Below, piece by piece: positions 9,605-20,197 of a stretch of 64,000 nucleotides of DNA. The number at the start of each line of letters is the position of its first letter. Position 1 is the stretch's first letter. The position numbers and the translations under genes were made by a program. Origin of the DNA: Brasenia schreberi (Eukaryota > Streptophyta > Magnoliopsida > Nymphaeales > Cabombaceae); assembly GCA_036023115.1 (NCBI GenBank), contig JAYKKT010000073.1:14013001-14077000 (forward strand). The letters run 5' to 3'. The notes under the pieces are model-generated. The model searched no databases. It saw only the letters and a list, made by a program, of their open reading frames with translations, and had not been told where the DNA came from.

Positions 9605-11008
9605 ATGGCTGGCAAAGGTAAAGGTATTGAAAGTTCTTTTCATACAGGTGAACAATCTTGTTCGTTAGAAAAATCAGAAAATTTTCAGATTACAACGACT
9701 AAATTAGATGGTTGAAATTACTTGGAATGGACAACATCTGTGGAACTTGCGATTGTAGCAAGAGGGAGATGGACACATCTAATGGGTCATAGTCCAATTC
9801 CAGAGCCTCAAGATACTCTCTATCCTACCTAAAAAAGAGAAGATGCATTGATATCATCTTGGTTACTACAGTTAATGATTCCATCAATTGTCAAAACTTT
9901 TATGTTTTTAGAATCTGCCCATGAGATTTGGTGTGCAGTAGTAGAGGCTTATTCCTGAAAGAAGAATGTTGCAAAAGAATATGAGATACTGGAAAGAATC
10001 AGAAAATGCAAAAAGTCAATCAGTCTATCAGTGAGATCTCCGCGGTCTTTGGGATGAACTTTTCTATTATATGAATATCAAGTGTTCTGCTTGTTATAAT
10101 AAAAGAAACACTGAGATTGAAAAGAAGAAAGTATTTGATTTATTGGGAGGTGTGAATCCTGAATTTGAGTCCGTAAAACTGAATATCTTAGGCAGAGAAG
10201 AGCTTCCTTCCCTGGGCACAGTTTACTCCTTATTAATCAGAGAAGAAGATCGCAGGAATCTTGAGAAGGATCATGTTATTGGTACAGATCAACATGCTCT
10301 TCAGGTAAGAGGAGATAGTTCTCATTTTCGTGGCAGAGGTGGACACCAGAGTCGTGGACATGGCCGTGGTCGATTTAATTCAGATGAGAGAGAAAAATTT
10401 GTTTGCTCCCATTGTGGCAAATCGCGTCACACCAGAGATCACTGTTGAGAATTACATGATAAACCTGATTACTATAGAAATCACAATACCTCAGTTCATT
10501 CTGCAGAAAGTTCAACTCCAAGCACTGATGGAATTCAACAGATTATAAAAAGAATAGAGGGTCTTGAACATAGATATGAAAAATCATTTTCTTCCTCTTC
10601 CTAAGCTACAGTGGCTCAGGCTACACATACTGTAAATGGTAACCACTTCTTTCCTTCTCACTCTAAAACTTGGATAATTGATTCATGGGCTACAGATCAT
10701 ATGGTAGGAGAATTATTGTATTTCTCAGCCTACAGGACTCTTAAAGACCAAGAACCAATTAAATTGGCAGATGTTCTTTCACTTATATGATTGGATAGGA
10801 AAATGTACCTATATGTATTTCAGATTTACCATCAGTATATCATGTTCCCAGTTTTCCGATAAATCTTCTTTCAGTTAGCTCTTTAACTCGTGCCTTGCAC
10901 TGTTGTGTAACTTTTCATCCTATTGACTGTGTATTTCAGGATCTGAATACGGGAAAAATCTTTGGACATGGTAAACTACAGAAAGGATTATACATTCTTC
11001 CATATGAC
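9605..11008 (+). pseudogene. Copia J gag-protease, truncated at an inversion
   Basis: Gag starts at 9605 (MAGKGKGIESS) with GEGF-type core and several stops. The 10071-10448 frame carries the later gag (KKVFDLLGGVNPEFESVK), an Arg/Gly-rich stretch and an intact nucleocapsid knuckle CSHCGKSRHTRDHC (CX2CX4HX4C). The protease region reads WIIDSWATDHMVG, with the catalytic Gly replaced by Trp. It stops at FGHGKLQKGLYILPYD near 11008, where the sequence turns to the opposite strand. Confidence 0.85.
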
Positions 11009-11880
11009 TGACTGTATCCTTTAGCAACCAATCTGGCTTTATATCTCTCCATTGTTTCATCTGCCTTATATTTAATAGTAAACACCCACTTACATCCTAC
11101 AATATTCTTATCAGAAGGTAACTGTGTGATGGTCCATGTATTATTTTTCATCAGTGCATTCAATTCTTCTTCAATTGCAGCTTTCTATAAAGGGCACTTG
11201 ATTCCTTCTTCAAACTTCGAAGGGATCTTATGTTTTTCAGCATTCATAACAAATCTTTGATAACTTTGAGAAGTGTTGGCATATGAAACATAATTAGAAA
11301 TTGGATACCGTGCACATGTACGTTTATCTTTGCGAACAACAATAGGAATCTCAAGGTCATTGCCTATTTGCACTTGAGGATCTGATTCAGGGGAAATCTC
11401 TTTAGCACATGGTTCTTCTTGAGAGTAAACAATCTTCTGCTATCCTTTCTTGTACGTCAGAATCTCTTTTGATTGATGTGCCTTCTTACTCTGATGATCA
11501 ACTGTATCGTTATACTCCCCCTCACTAGGAACTAGTGGAAGGACAAAAGATGGGGGTGTAGTGGACTCCTTTTTAGAAGAGTAACAAGGAGTAAGTTCAA
11601 AAAAGGTGACATCCATGAAAACATATAGTTTTTTAAGCAGTGGGTCGTAGCATTTATACCCCTTTTGAGAGGTCAAATAGTCAAGAAAAATACACTTGAT
11701 AGACTTTGCATCGAGTTTATCACGATTTGGAAGATGAATATATACAAAACAAGTACACCCAAAGATACGAGGAACTAGATGAAATGGTTTCGATTCTTTA
11801 TTAAGACTATGAATAGGACTCTCTCCCTAGATTATATTGTTGGGCATTCTATTTATGAGATAAATAAATATACAGATGGA
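11009..11880 (-). pseudogene. Copia integrase C-terminus to RT start, inverted
   Basis: Minus-strand copia pol in normal order from 11880 down: IN C-terminus (FYLINRMP-like, FGCTCFVYIHLPNRDKLDAK, KGYKCYDPLLKKLYVF), a linker (CARYPISNYVSY), and the RT start ([34 protein letters not shown]). It begins where copia J leaves off in domain order, so the likely origin is an inversion inside J with loss of its integrase core. The junction falls on CATATG. Confidence 0.85.
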
Positions 11881-12570
11881 AACTCAATCCAATAAGCAGA
11901 TCCTGATACACATGATGGATTAAAACAGAGTTCAGGTTTCTGGCTGAATAGTGAAGTGAGAGTGATGAATGTTATATACGGTGCACTGAAGAATGAAATG
12001 CAGGCTTTAGGGTGGCAGTTGGATCTGCAGTGAAGCTATTAATGGTTCAAAACCATATTTAGATCCATTCTGTGGGAATCACATCCCCTGGAACAGCATA
12101 ACCCTAAGATTCAGCAAGCAAGTGAATGCATTAAAATATGTGCATCCATCAGAATGAGACACAACACAAACAAAAATGTTTCAAACGCCACCTAAAAACG
12201 TGATGCCATTGAACCGCACAATGAAAAACACACCAATCACATTTTGGCAGTGATTTTGCTATATTTTCCTAATGTACTTTTATTTTAATGAGTGTGAATG
12301 AAAACAAACAAAAAAGAGTACTGCTCTGTCGGGGCTCATATAGAAATGCAGCATAGCAAAATAAACAAAACAAATAGAAAATGTAATCAACCTCAAATTA
12401 TCAGTTTATTAGGCCTCTTGACATCATATTGCTCAAGAAACAATTTCAGACTGCCATGTCACAAGCACAATAAGCCATTAATAAAAGTAAACAGGATTTG
12501 TAAATCAAGGGCATAAACAGCCACTAAAAAAGATGACAGTGATATTTTCAACTAAAACACAACTACTCAC
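11881..12570. other. GET4 intron e-f, unassigned part
   Basis: About 690 AT-rich bases. A 72-codon frame at 12298-12516 has no recognisable domain and is probably chance. No transposon end recognised. Confidence 0.5.
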
Positions 12571-12699
12571 GTCTGCAAAAGATAATTTATGAACGTCATG
12601 AGTTCTGATGAAGGGAACTCAAGTTCTTTCAAGGTCGATTGCTTCTTCATTTCATCTATGAGGAAGTTGGCATCTCTCAAGTTTCCCAAGGACAAATAC
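12571..12699 (-). CDS. GET4: GET4 exon e
   Basis: Minus strand: TGTGCAG then exon then GTGAGT. It encodes [20 protein letters not shown] followed by [20 protein letters not shown] and LQ, the TPR-like helices corresponding to YLSMGNMKDANFMMDEIKKQ in Arabidopsis. It enters completing the ATG split with exon d and exits two bases into a Thr codon shared with exon f. It lies 80 bp from exon d. Frame intact. Confidence 0.93.
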
Positions 12700-12779
12700 C
12701 TGCACATTGGCATAGGGTTTACCATCAAAGGAACAGATGAAGCAACTCGATGGCCAAAGACTAAAGCAATTAACCTTAC

Positions 12780-12826
12780 ATTAGAACAGCTCGCGCAATG
12801 GCCAAATCATCTTCTCCAGGGTAGCA
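12780..12826 (-). CDS. GET4: GET4 exon d (47 bp)
   Basis: Minus strand: TGATCCAG then exon then GTAAGG. It encodes [15 protein letters not shown] plus the first two bases of Met, identical or nearly so to the conserved GET4 block. The 80-bp intron to exon e shows what normal intron size is in this gene. Confidence 0.93.
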
Positions 12827-13301
12827 CTGGATCAACAATAAGTAACAATGAATTCACATAAAAGGATGACAATGCCCAACATGCAAGCATCAGATTTTCA
12901 ATGATGTAAGAGCTATAGGAACGGAGAATAACCATAAGACCTTTCACCACATAAGGCAAGGATTAGCCTCTACTTTATAAGTGAGTACATCTGATCATCT
13001 AATCCAACTCATTATTAATGTCACAAACTGGGCCTCATTGCAGTGAAGTATGAGTCACCTTATTTCATCTTTTTGCTCTTTCCTATAATTTTTGCTCATT
13101 TGCCTTTCGTTTTACGGTTTTGCTTCCATATATTATGCCTTTATTCTACTAAATTGGAAGCCTTTACTTTCTAACATTTTCTCCGTAATTTCAATTTCCT
13201 AGTAACTTTTACCTTAGACTCGTTCACTAACACAATATCATATCCAAATAACATACACCAAGGTACTTTATCTTGAATATGTTTTTTAACTCATCAATGA
13301 C
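12827..13301. other. GET4 intron c-d, 3' part
   Basis: AT-rich intron sequence; includes the polypyrimidine-rich region for exon d on the minus strand. Nothing else recognised. Confidence 0.5.
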
Positions 13302-13854
13302 CAACAACAACAACAACTAAGCCTTTTCCCATACTAGACGGGGTCAGCTACATGGATTCTTTGTTTCCAAAGAGCCCTATCACGTGTCATGTTAGCAGTT
13401 AACTCAACATAAGCTAGATCATTCTTTATTGTTTCTTTTTAATACTTTTGTGGTCGTCCTCTACCTCTTTTAATACTTTCAAAATCTAGTTTTTCATACC
13501 TTCGTACAAGCGCTTCTTTGATCTTCTTTCTATATGTTCAAACCATCTTAAACAATATTCCCTCATTTTATCCTCTATTGGTGTCACTCCCAATTTATTT
13601 CTAATAACTTCATTATCTATATAGTTTTTTCTTGTATGACCACTCACCCATCTTAACATATTTATTTCTGCCACGGACATCTTTTATACATATTGATGAT
13701 TAACTACCCAACACTCAGAACCATAAAATATGGTAAGTCTAATTATTGCTCTATAATATTTACCTTTTAAATTTAATGATATCTTCTTGACACAAAGAAT
13801 ATGTGATGCTCCTCTCCATTTTAACCAACATGCACTAATTCTATGTGTAACATT
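13302..13854 (-). mobile_element. RTE LINE fragment, 3' end (LINE-4)
   Basis: Minus-strand copy of the LINE 3' end: (CAA)n at 13302, the reverse complement of GGGAAAAGGCTTAG, then RT C-terminal coding sequence in two frames (13486-13680 with MLRWVSGHTRK; 13684-13941 with FYGSECWVVNHQYV). The LTR of copia B starts at 13855, so copia B cut into this LINE; the other side of the LINE is not identified. Confidence 0.88.
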
Positions 13855-13977
13855 TGTTGGAGATTCTCTTCGATTTACATTTCTACATTTATTTCTTGTA
13901 TTTAGATCATACGGAACCCAATGGATCAGATTCTGATCCATTAGGGGCCAAGTATTATTAGTTCTACTAATTAGGGG

Positions 13978-14649
13978 CTAAGTCACACAGACACTTCTAA
14001 GGGGTGGAGTGTCGATCTTGACACGGGTGCGACACTGACACCGTGTTAGTGCGGCATGTAAAAAAAAAACAATTTTTTTTTTGTAACTCACGGTTCTGCC
14101 GTCTATGGTGTATTTATCCTGGAGAACCCAATCAAAGAGAGAGTAATCCGTGAAGACGATGAAACCGAAGACTCTTAGTCGACTCGTGACCTTATCTCCC
14201 ATGATGACCACCTGAGTTACCTCACCATAGTTTCCAAAATGCTCCTTCAGCTTGTCTTCCATCATCTCCCATGAAACTCTACCAATAAACATAGAAAAAT
14301 ATCTCAACGCAGACCTTCTTCACTTCCTTTTGTGTGGATATTCCATGCTTCAAAATTTGGTATCGATTTTAAAGTTCGGGTCTTTTTGGATAAATGGGTC
14401 CGGATAGTGAAGATTGATTTGTGTATTATGATGAAATTAGTAGTTGTTTACCATTTATGTGTTTTGCTTTAATATAAAGTTGTGTACTTGCTATTGTCAT
14501 ATACTTATGTTAATTGATGTCTCACTTGTTGTAGCTTGAATATTATATATAATATATAATATTATATACTCTAGATGTGTCGCCGCACCCAAATTTTTTG
14601 AAATTTATCGTATCCCACACCCGTGTCCGCACCCGCACCCATGTGACGG
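13978..14649. mobile_element. Non-autonomous hAT-like element carrying an RRM exon
   Basis: A 672-bp insert in the LTR of copia B, flanked by 8-bp direct repeats ATTAGGGG (13970-13977) and ATTAGAGG (14650-14657), one mismatch. Ends read CTAAGTCACAC... and ...CATGTGACGG, giving a weak inverted repeat GTCACA. Both ends are dense in GACAC/GTGTC and GTGCG/CGCAC words (about 14010-14060 and 14577-14645), as hAT subterminal repeats usually are. It carries part of a host RNA-binding gene, so it is Pack-type. Confidence 0.7.
14082..14307 (-). pseudogene. Captured RRM exon of an hnRNP-type gene
   Basis: The minus-strand frame from MRYFSMFIGRVSW (RNP2 at MFIGRVSW) through EDKLKEHFGNYGEVTQVVIM to RLRVFGFIVF (RNP1, first position lost) and DKYTIDGRTV is nearly one whole RRM. 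It resembles the first RRM of plant hnRNP A/B-like RNA-binding proteins (FIGGISWETTEDKLKEYF). It ends at a poly-A/T tract and the transposon's terminal repeats, so it is a captured first exon, not a gene. Confidence 0.82.
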
Positions 14650-14837
14650 ATTAGAGGTATTTAGGTCTTTTAAGTTATAAACTAGTATAAGTAATGATCT
14701 AAGTGTAAACCGTATTTTTAAAGTAAATGGAATAAGAAGGGGGGGGCAACCCATGGATGCCGACACCTTCGTGCTTTATTTTAATGGTATTTCATGTTTA
14801 GTTTTGGTATTGTTCCTATTTGGGTTGTATCTCAACA

Positions 14838-14850
14838 TGATATCATAGCC
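14838..14850 (+). promoter_or_regulatory. Primer binding site, copia B (degenerate)
   Basis: TGATATCATAGCC, two changes from TGGTATCAGAGCC, right after the LTR. Confidence 0.7.
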
Positions 14851-15388
14851 TAATCTATGAGATTAGAGCATTTCTACAGTGGATTTAAGGAAAAAGAAGT
14901 GATTAGGGTTGCATAGATTGATCGCAATTAGAGAAAATTTCAATCAGGTCAGTTATTTTTTCATCAGGGTTGTTTTTAAAAAACTTTTCCAGCAATACGA
15001 AAAAGAAATCATTGAAAAAAAAAGAAAGTTTTATTGCAGCCCCTGAAATAGGGGTTAATCATCATGACTAAAAGAAGAAAAGCGGTAGATTATGGTGAGA
15101 ATGTTGGTTCAGATAAAGGAGAAGGCTTTCAAATTATAAATATAAAGTTGGATGGATAAAAGTATCTCCAATGGGCTAGATCCATCGAATTAGCCGTGAT
15201 GGCAAGGGGGCAATAGGATTACTTAACTAGAGATATTTCCATGCTCGATATTTCTGATCCCTCCTACTCCAGATGACATTGAAAAAATGCTCTTGTAAGT
15301 GCATGGCTTATTCAATCCACGACTCCTTCTATTAGAAGTACTTTTATGTTTCTAAAGTCAACAAAGGATATTTGGTTGGCTGCCCAAG
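14851..15388 (+). pseudogene. Copia B gag, N-terminal part
   Basis: Leader, then a gag frame from about 15064 (MTKRRKAVDYG) with DKGEGFQIINIKLDG, YLQWARSIELAVMARG, SAWLIQSTTPSIRSTFMF and KSTKDIWLAAQD. Stops replace Trp and other codons at several places. It breaks at about 15388; the next gag residues (AYAQ-KNVAKKYE) come only at 22327, so a 6.9-kb insertion (element C) lies between. Confidence 0.85.
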
Positions 15389-15389
15389 A

Positions 15390-15597
15390 TTAGGGTTAAA
15401 GAGACGGCAGTTCGCCTGTCTACCTTGACAAATATCCTCTATTAGTCTTGGTCCTCTCCGTTTTTGGTCCTTTTGTCCCTGTTTAAGGTTCCTCTTCGGC
15501 TTCGTTTTTCGTTTTACTTGGTTAGAAGGGCGAGATGGCGGTGAAATACTCCAAGGCCGAGAAGAAGGTGATATACGATAAGAATCTCTGCTCATAA
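15390..15597 (+). pseudogene. RPP0: Captured 5' end of ribosomal protein P0 gene
   Basis: A pyrimidine-rich 5' UTR (from about 15390, with TTAGGGTT, a telo-box-like word common in plant ribosomal protein genes) leads to ATG at 15535. The frame reads MAVKYSKAEKKVIYDKNLCS and then a stop at 15595-15597. This matches the N-terminus of 60S acidic stalk protein P0 (MAxKxxKAEKKIAYDxKLC). Homology ends where P0 would continue toward LLDEY, so about 20 codons were captured. Assignment rests on a short match. Confidence 0.7.
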
Positions 15598-16004
15598 GTT
15601 GAAAGGGCCATGGTTTCATGGCAAAGGTAAATCTGGGTACAAAGCACGCACATGTAAGAGGTTATGGTGGCTGCATTTATTGCATATAGCTGCATTATTG
15701 TACTATTCGTATTCCTAAGAAAGTCAAAAGGATAAGTTTATTTGGTAGAGATTTTTTGCCATTGGTAGCAGGACTTTATTGACTGCAACCTAACACATTA
15801 GAAGACCATGAAGGCATTGGGACCATTAAATCTTAGGGGGCATCATTTATGGTGTTTCAGGGGCCAGTCAATTATGACTTCTGTAAAGTTGCAGGTTGCA
15901 GCAAGTGATCATTAAATCATGCCAGGATGAAAACGACGAATCTGACAAGTATAGGGCACCGAAGCTTTTATTATGGTGTAGGTGTTGACCTATGGAGTGC
16001 ATAC
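15598..16004 (+). other. Element C, unassigned interior
   Basis: About 400 bases between the P0 piece and the first hAT. Short frames contain GPWFHGKGKSGYKARTC and IPKKVKRISLFGRDFLPLV, but I recognise no protein. It may be a further captured fragment or an untranslated stretch. Confidence 0.4.
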
Positions 16005-17168
16005 CAGTGTTATCCGTATCGCACCGTATCGTACGATACGGACGATACGCCAAAAAAAAAATCAATTTTTTTTTAATTTTTTTTTTCAATTTTTTTTTCA
16101 ATTTTTTTTGCAGGTTTCTGGCCTCTCTTCACTTCCCTATGCTTGTAATTTGGGTTTATAATTTTATTTATTGAATAAAAATAATTTATAAATAAATAAA
16201 AAGCCTCTCTTAACTTCCCTATGCTTGTAATTTGGGTTTATAATTTTATTTATTGAATAAGAATAATTTATAAACAAATAAAAATTGTGACAAAATCATT
16301 TTCCTTTCTGTTGCCAACTTTTAGGTATATTTCTGCTAGCAATTTTAATTTCATGAGATCGCAAACAATTAAAAACATTTGGTTGTCTCGGTTCATTGAG
16401 TGGGCATTTCACAACTTCACTATTTTAGGGTTCACCTTACGTGACTTCCATTGAGTTGAACATGATCAACGTGTGTGAGGCTTAACTCAGTCTGTGAAGT
16501 GAGAAATGAAGCTCAAGCATTAGTTAAAAAGCTAATTGTAAGAGAAAAAGGGATATCATCAAGTAATAATATCACATCACTGAGGTATTATAGAGTCAAT
16601 AATCAAAGAAATTGAGCTCATTGTTTTGCTCACATATGAAAATTAGCAAATATGACTACATGTACAAAGATAGCAGTTTGTTAATTTTGATATATTAGAT
16701 GAGTGGATTATGGAAGATAACGAAGAAAATGCACTCCTCACCGAAGAAGACATTGCATGAATTAATTTGAAGTGCAACAACATCACGAAAGAGATGAAAA
16801 TTTTTATTTTAAAGCAGAAGGTGATGAGAAACTTTGAATCTTTATCAAGTAGAAGATGAAGATTATTTAGTTAATAATCCTGATACAAATTAAAATATGT
16901 AAAATGTAAATGTATTTTATTTTTTGCTTCAAAATATGTAATTTTGGATCCAATTGTTCAATGTTGAATGTTCAATCTGCGCTAAACCTTGCATTATATG
17001 AATTTAAAGCAATTATTTGATTTTTTCAGATTTTTTTGGGATTTTTACTAAATTTTTTTATTTTTAAATAATTTTCGTATTATTTTAATATTAAAGTACG
17101 ATACGATACGATACGCCCGTATCGTGGAGCCCAACGATATGCGATACGATACGCGTCAGACAACAGTG
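16005..17168 (+). mobile_element. Non-autonomous hAT, deletion derivative of the 18679 element
   Basis: Bounded by 8-bp repeats GTGCATAC (15997-16004) and GTGCAGAC (17169-17176). Left end CAGTGTTATCCGTATCG, right end CAGACAACAGTG. Both ends carry CGTATCG/CGATACG arrays. Inside, 16700-16960 matches the acidic C-terminal exon of the longer hAT (EENALLTEED) in plus orientation, so this is an internally deleted relative lacking BED, DUF659 and dimerisation domains. Confidence 0.85.
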
Positions 17169-17220
17169 GTGCAGACTGCATTCTGGCAGAATTGCTAGCT
17201 GGAAAGCCAATCATGTCAGC

Positions 17221-17621
<401 letters not shown>

Positions 17622-17998
17622 TGAGGTCCAGGAAGTTTATATTATCTCAGCAATTGAATTTGATAAAAGCGGTGTTCATCTTGCTGCTGTAGATCGAGGG
17701 GGGCGAGTAGTTCTATTTGAAAGGACAGATCTGAAGGATCATCATTCACGAAGGGAGTTGGAAAGGCTGGAATACCCCATCACCAGACATCAATTTCGCT
17801 ATAAGACAGAGTTCCAAAGCCATGAACCTGAGTTTGATTATCTTAAAAGCTTGGAAATTGAGGAGAAGATCAATAAGATCAGGTGGTGCCAAACTGCCAA
17901 TGCAGCACTTTTCCTTCTCTCAACAAATGATAAAACAATAAAGTTTTGGAAGGTCCAGGAAAAGAAGGAAAAAAAAATTGTGACATGAACGTTGACCC
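17622..17998 (+). pseudogene. Captured PP2A B55 regulatory subunit fragment
   Basis: Reads [72 protein letters not shown] and [15 protein letters not shown], the first WD-repeat region of the B/B55 subunit of protein phosphatase 2A. In plant B55 genes this stretch crosses several exons, but here it is continuous. An A-run near 17970 shifts the frame before CDMNVDP, still B55, after which the sequence switches to the next gene. Confidence 0.9.
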
Positions 17999-18165
17999 AA
18001 CATTTCAACTGAATGTGCCCTTAATGGATGTCGACAAGGTGCGTTGTGTGATAAGAAGCATTGTCAGAGACTGGATAATAGAGGGACAAAGAGAGCATGG
18101 CCAGTGTTATAAGCCTATTCTTATGAGCTCAACCGTTTTTTTTCCAAATCGCAGCATATTAGGTG
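17999..18165 (+). pseudogene. Captured N2227-type (carnosine N-methyltransferase-like) fragment
   Basis: In the same frame as the end of the B55 piece, the sequence continues LNVPLMDVDKVRCVIRSIV and RDWIIEGQREHGQCYKPIL to FFPNRS. This matches the N-terminal part of the N2227 family (DVDKVRCIIRNIVRDW, QCYKPILEEL, LFPNR). The SAM-binding core that follows in real genes is missing. Confidence 0.82.
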
Positions 18166-18470
18166 TTTGATTTAATACCTAAGAGAGAAGTTTACGTGCA
18201 CGAGAAGTGTTTGCTGAAATGCTCAAGAAGATATATTTACCTACGCATCAAGTGTTTGAGGAAATATTTAAGAGAGATAAAAAAATCAGGAAAAGAGTAC
18301 AAAAGATTAGTACGTGATGATTGTCTCCATTGGAAAAAACAACGTGAAGAAAGTTTACAGAAAAGAGATGTATGCTGAAGATTGCAGTTATGAGGACGGC
18401 AAAAATGTTTTATATGCAGCCAGTGAGGTTGCAGGAATTTGCAGCTATGAAAGCTGCTTTAAAAACATCA
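18166..18470 (+). other. Element C, unassigned Lys/Arg-rich stretch
   Basis: A 71-codon frame at 18163-18378 (KREVYVHEKCLLKCSRRYIY) is basic and unrecognised. It has loose internal repetition (GAGAAGTGTTTGCTGAAATG / CAAGTGTTTGAGGAAATATT) and is likely non-coding leader or tail of the retroelement. Confidence 0.4.
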
Positions 18471-18678
18471 AGGAAGGCTGAGTTGATGTTGCAACCAAAG
18501 ATGCTCCTAAAGATTATGAGCCAGGAAGGCTGAGTTGATGTTGCAGCTAAAGATGCTGCTAAAGATTATTAGCGAGGAAGACTGAGTTGGTGTTGCAGCC
18601 AAAAATGCTGCTAAAGATCACCAGCCAGGAAGACTGAGTTGAAGTTGTTGCAGCGAAAGAAGTTGTTGAAGATTGGAT
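18471..18678 (+). repeat. Tandem repeat, four 52-bp units
   Basis: Four head-to-tail units start at 18471, 18523, 18575 and 18627, each AGGAAGRCTGAGTTG.TGTTGCAGC..., 52 bp long. The hAT at 18679 sits exactly at the end of unit four, and a fifth decayed unit appears to continue after it (about 21913-21965). 52 is not a multiple of three and stops occur in all frames, so it is not a protein repeat. Confidence 0.88.
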
Positions 18679-18959
18679 CAGTATTGTCTAATGCATATCG
18701 TGTATCGTATCGTACTTTAATATTAAAATAATACAAAATTAATTAAAAATCAATAAAAATTAGTAACAAATTAGAAAAAATAAAAAAAAATCAGGAAAAA
18801 ATCAGGAAAAATATGGTAATTGATTTAAATTCATATAATGTAAGTTTAGTACAGATTGAGCATTCAACATTGAACAATTGCATCCAAATTTACATATTTT
18901 GAATCCAAAAAATAAAATACAGACACATTTTACAGTTACATACAATACATACAATGTTA

Positions 18960-19230
18960 CATTTTACAAATTGTAATCAGGATCAACTAAATAATCTTCA
19001 TCTTCTCCTTGTTGCAGATCTTCATCATCATCATCAACGACACCTTCTTCTTAGAAATCAAATTCTTCATCTTCGTGATGTTGTTGCGCTCCTTCCAAAT
19101 TAATCCATGCAACGTCTTCTTCTGTTAGGAGGGCATTTTCTTCAGTGTCTTCCATAACCCAATCTTCTAATATATCAAAATTATCTAAACTTATTGGATC
19201 GAACTTTCTTCTCTATTTACTTTTTTTAAT
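18960..19230 (-). pseudogene. hAT acidic C-terminal exon
   Basis: Minus strand encodes a short acidic tail (SLDNFDILEDWVMEDTEENA, then LLTEEDVAWINLEG and runs of Asp/Glu: VVDDDDEDLQQGEDEDYL). The same tail is retained in the deletion derivative at 16700-16860 and in the copy at 43430. It has one in-frame stop. Confidence 0.6.
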
Positions 19231-19337
19231 TGCATACGACACAAACAAAGATAAACAATTAGTAAATAATATTAACAATTGAAAACTGAAGTTAAACTAA
19301 AATAATATTGAATTGAAAATTAGAAAGTAATCCAATA

Positions 19338-19545
19338 TTACCTTTCACGAAGGCGCATTTTACAACGAATATAAACCAAATCATTAAGTCTTTTGTGTTC
19401 CAACCTGTTGCGCTTTTTTGTATGGATGTGTTCAAAAACACTCCAATTTCTTTCATAACCTGTTGCACTACAGGTTTGACGTAAGACTTTCACTGCAAAA
19501 TCTCTAAGGTTTGAACAATCACTTCCAAACCTGTTCCACCAAACA
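19338..19545 (-). CDS. hAT transposase C-terminal dimerisation domain
   Basis: Encodes WWNRFGSDCSNLRDFAVKVL, RQTCSATGYERNWSVFEHIH and KRNRLEHKRLNDLVYIRCKM, the hAT C-terminal dimerisation region (Pfam hAT_C type) with the conserved C-S-A-T-x-x-x-E-R-N-W-S core. An intron of about 90 bp probably separates it from the exon ending near 19626. The frame is open. Confidence 0.85.
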
Positions 19546-19625
19546 TCGATAAAAAAAGACAAACATTAGAGACATAATAATCCACAGTAATGTAAAATGC
19601 AACTTAAATATGAAAATAAACAATT

Positions 19626-20193
19626 TACCTACATGCATCGTAATGCGGTTGTGAATTGCAACTGGCAAACCCATCAAGTGAAGAGCATTATCATATATCT
19701 CCATCTCTCGATGTATCGCATCTGCTATGCTCGCATCAGGGACTAATCTGTCGATACAATCAATGATTCCTCGATTAACCTCACCGTCTCTTTTGAAGGT
19801 TGCTGAGTACCTGAATGATGGGTTTAGATAGTATGTTGCTGCATGAATAGGCTGATGCAATTGTTTATTCCATCTACTATCAATTATTTTCCACACGGGC
19901 ACATAATCTCTCTTTTTTCCATTAAAGTTATTTCTGATGGCTTCTTTTGCCATGTCCATGGCTTCATAAAGGTAGCCCATAGATGATTTCTTCTCGCTGT
20001 AAGCCAATCTCAAAACTTTCACCAAAGGACAAGTAATTTTCAATAATCTGACACATGCATTCCAAAATGAACTTCTAAACACTGTTTCTGCAATCTCATT
20101 CAACTTTCTATTTCTTCTGTTTTGAGACAACTCTGCAAATTGTTGCCACTCATCTGAGGAGAACATTCTCTTCAAAGCTTGCCTCTGCCCCAC
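19626..20193 (-). CDS. hAT transposase middle region
   Basis: Encodes MFSSDEWQQFAELSQNRRNR, FWNACVRLLKITCPLVKVLR, MGYLYEAMDMAKEAIRNNF and HAATYYLNPSFRYSATF, the insertion and third-catalytic region of DUF659-type plant hATs. It is separated from the DUF659 frame by a stop or frameshift near 20195. Otherwise open. Confidence 0.85.
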
Positions 20194-20197
20194 AATA

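Larger units (their letters stand above)
13855..14837 (+). repeat. 5' LTR of copia B, split by a hAT insertion
   Basis: Begins TGTTGGAGATTCTC at 13855 and ends ATCTCAACA at 14837, next to the PBS. The two parts (13855-13977 and 14650-14837) each align with the copia A LTR: GGATCAGATTCTGATCC in the first part, GGTATTTAGG and GGATGCCGACAC in the second. The 672-bp insert between them is a hAT-type element. Without it the LTR is about 300 bp. Confidence 0.82.

Noticed and set aside
12589..12861. Plus-strand 90-aa frame
   Set aside because: It is the antisense shadow of GET4 exons e and d.
15344..15619. Minus-strand 91-aa Pro/Lys-rich frame
   Set aside because: Antisense of the P0 5' UTR and first codons; the sense strand has the recognisable protein.
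17097..17160. CGATACG-rich stretches as satellite or telomeric DNA
   Set aside because: They occur only at the ends of hAT elements with 8-bp TSDs, so they are subterminal transposon repeats.
18471..18678. Evenly spaced repeats as a CRISPR array
   Set aside because: Head-to-tail 52-bp units without unique spacers, in plant nuclear DNA.
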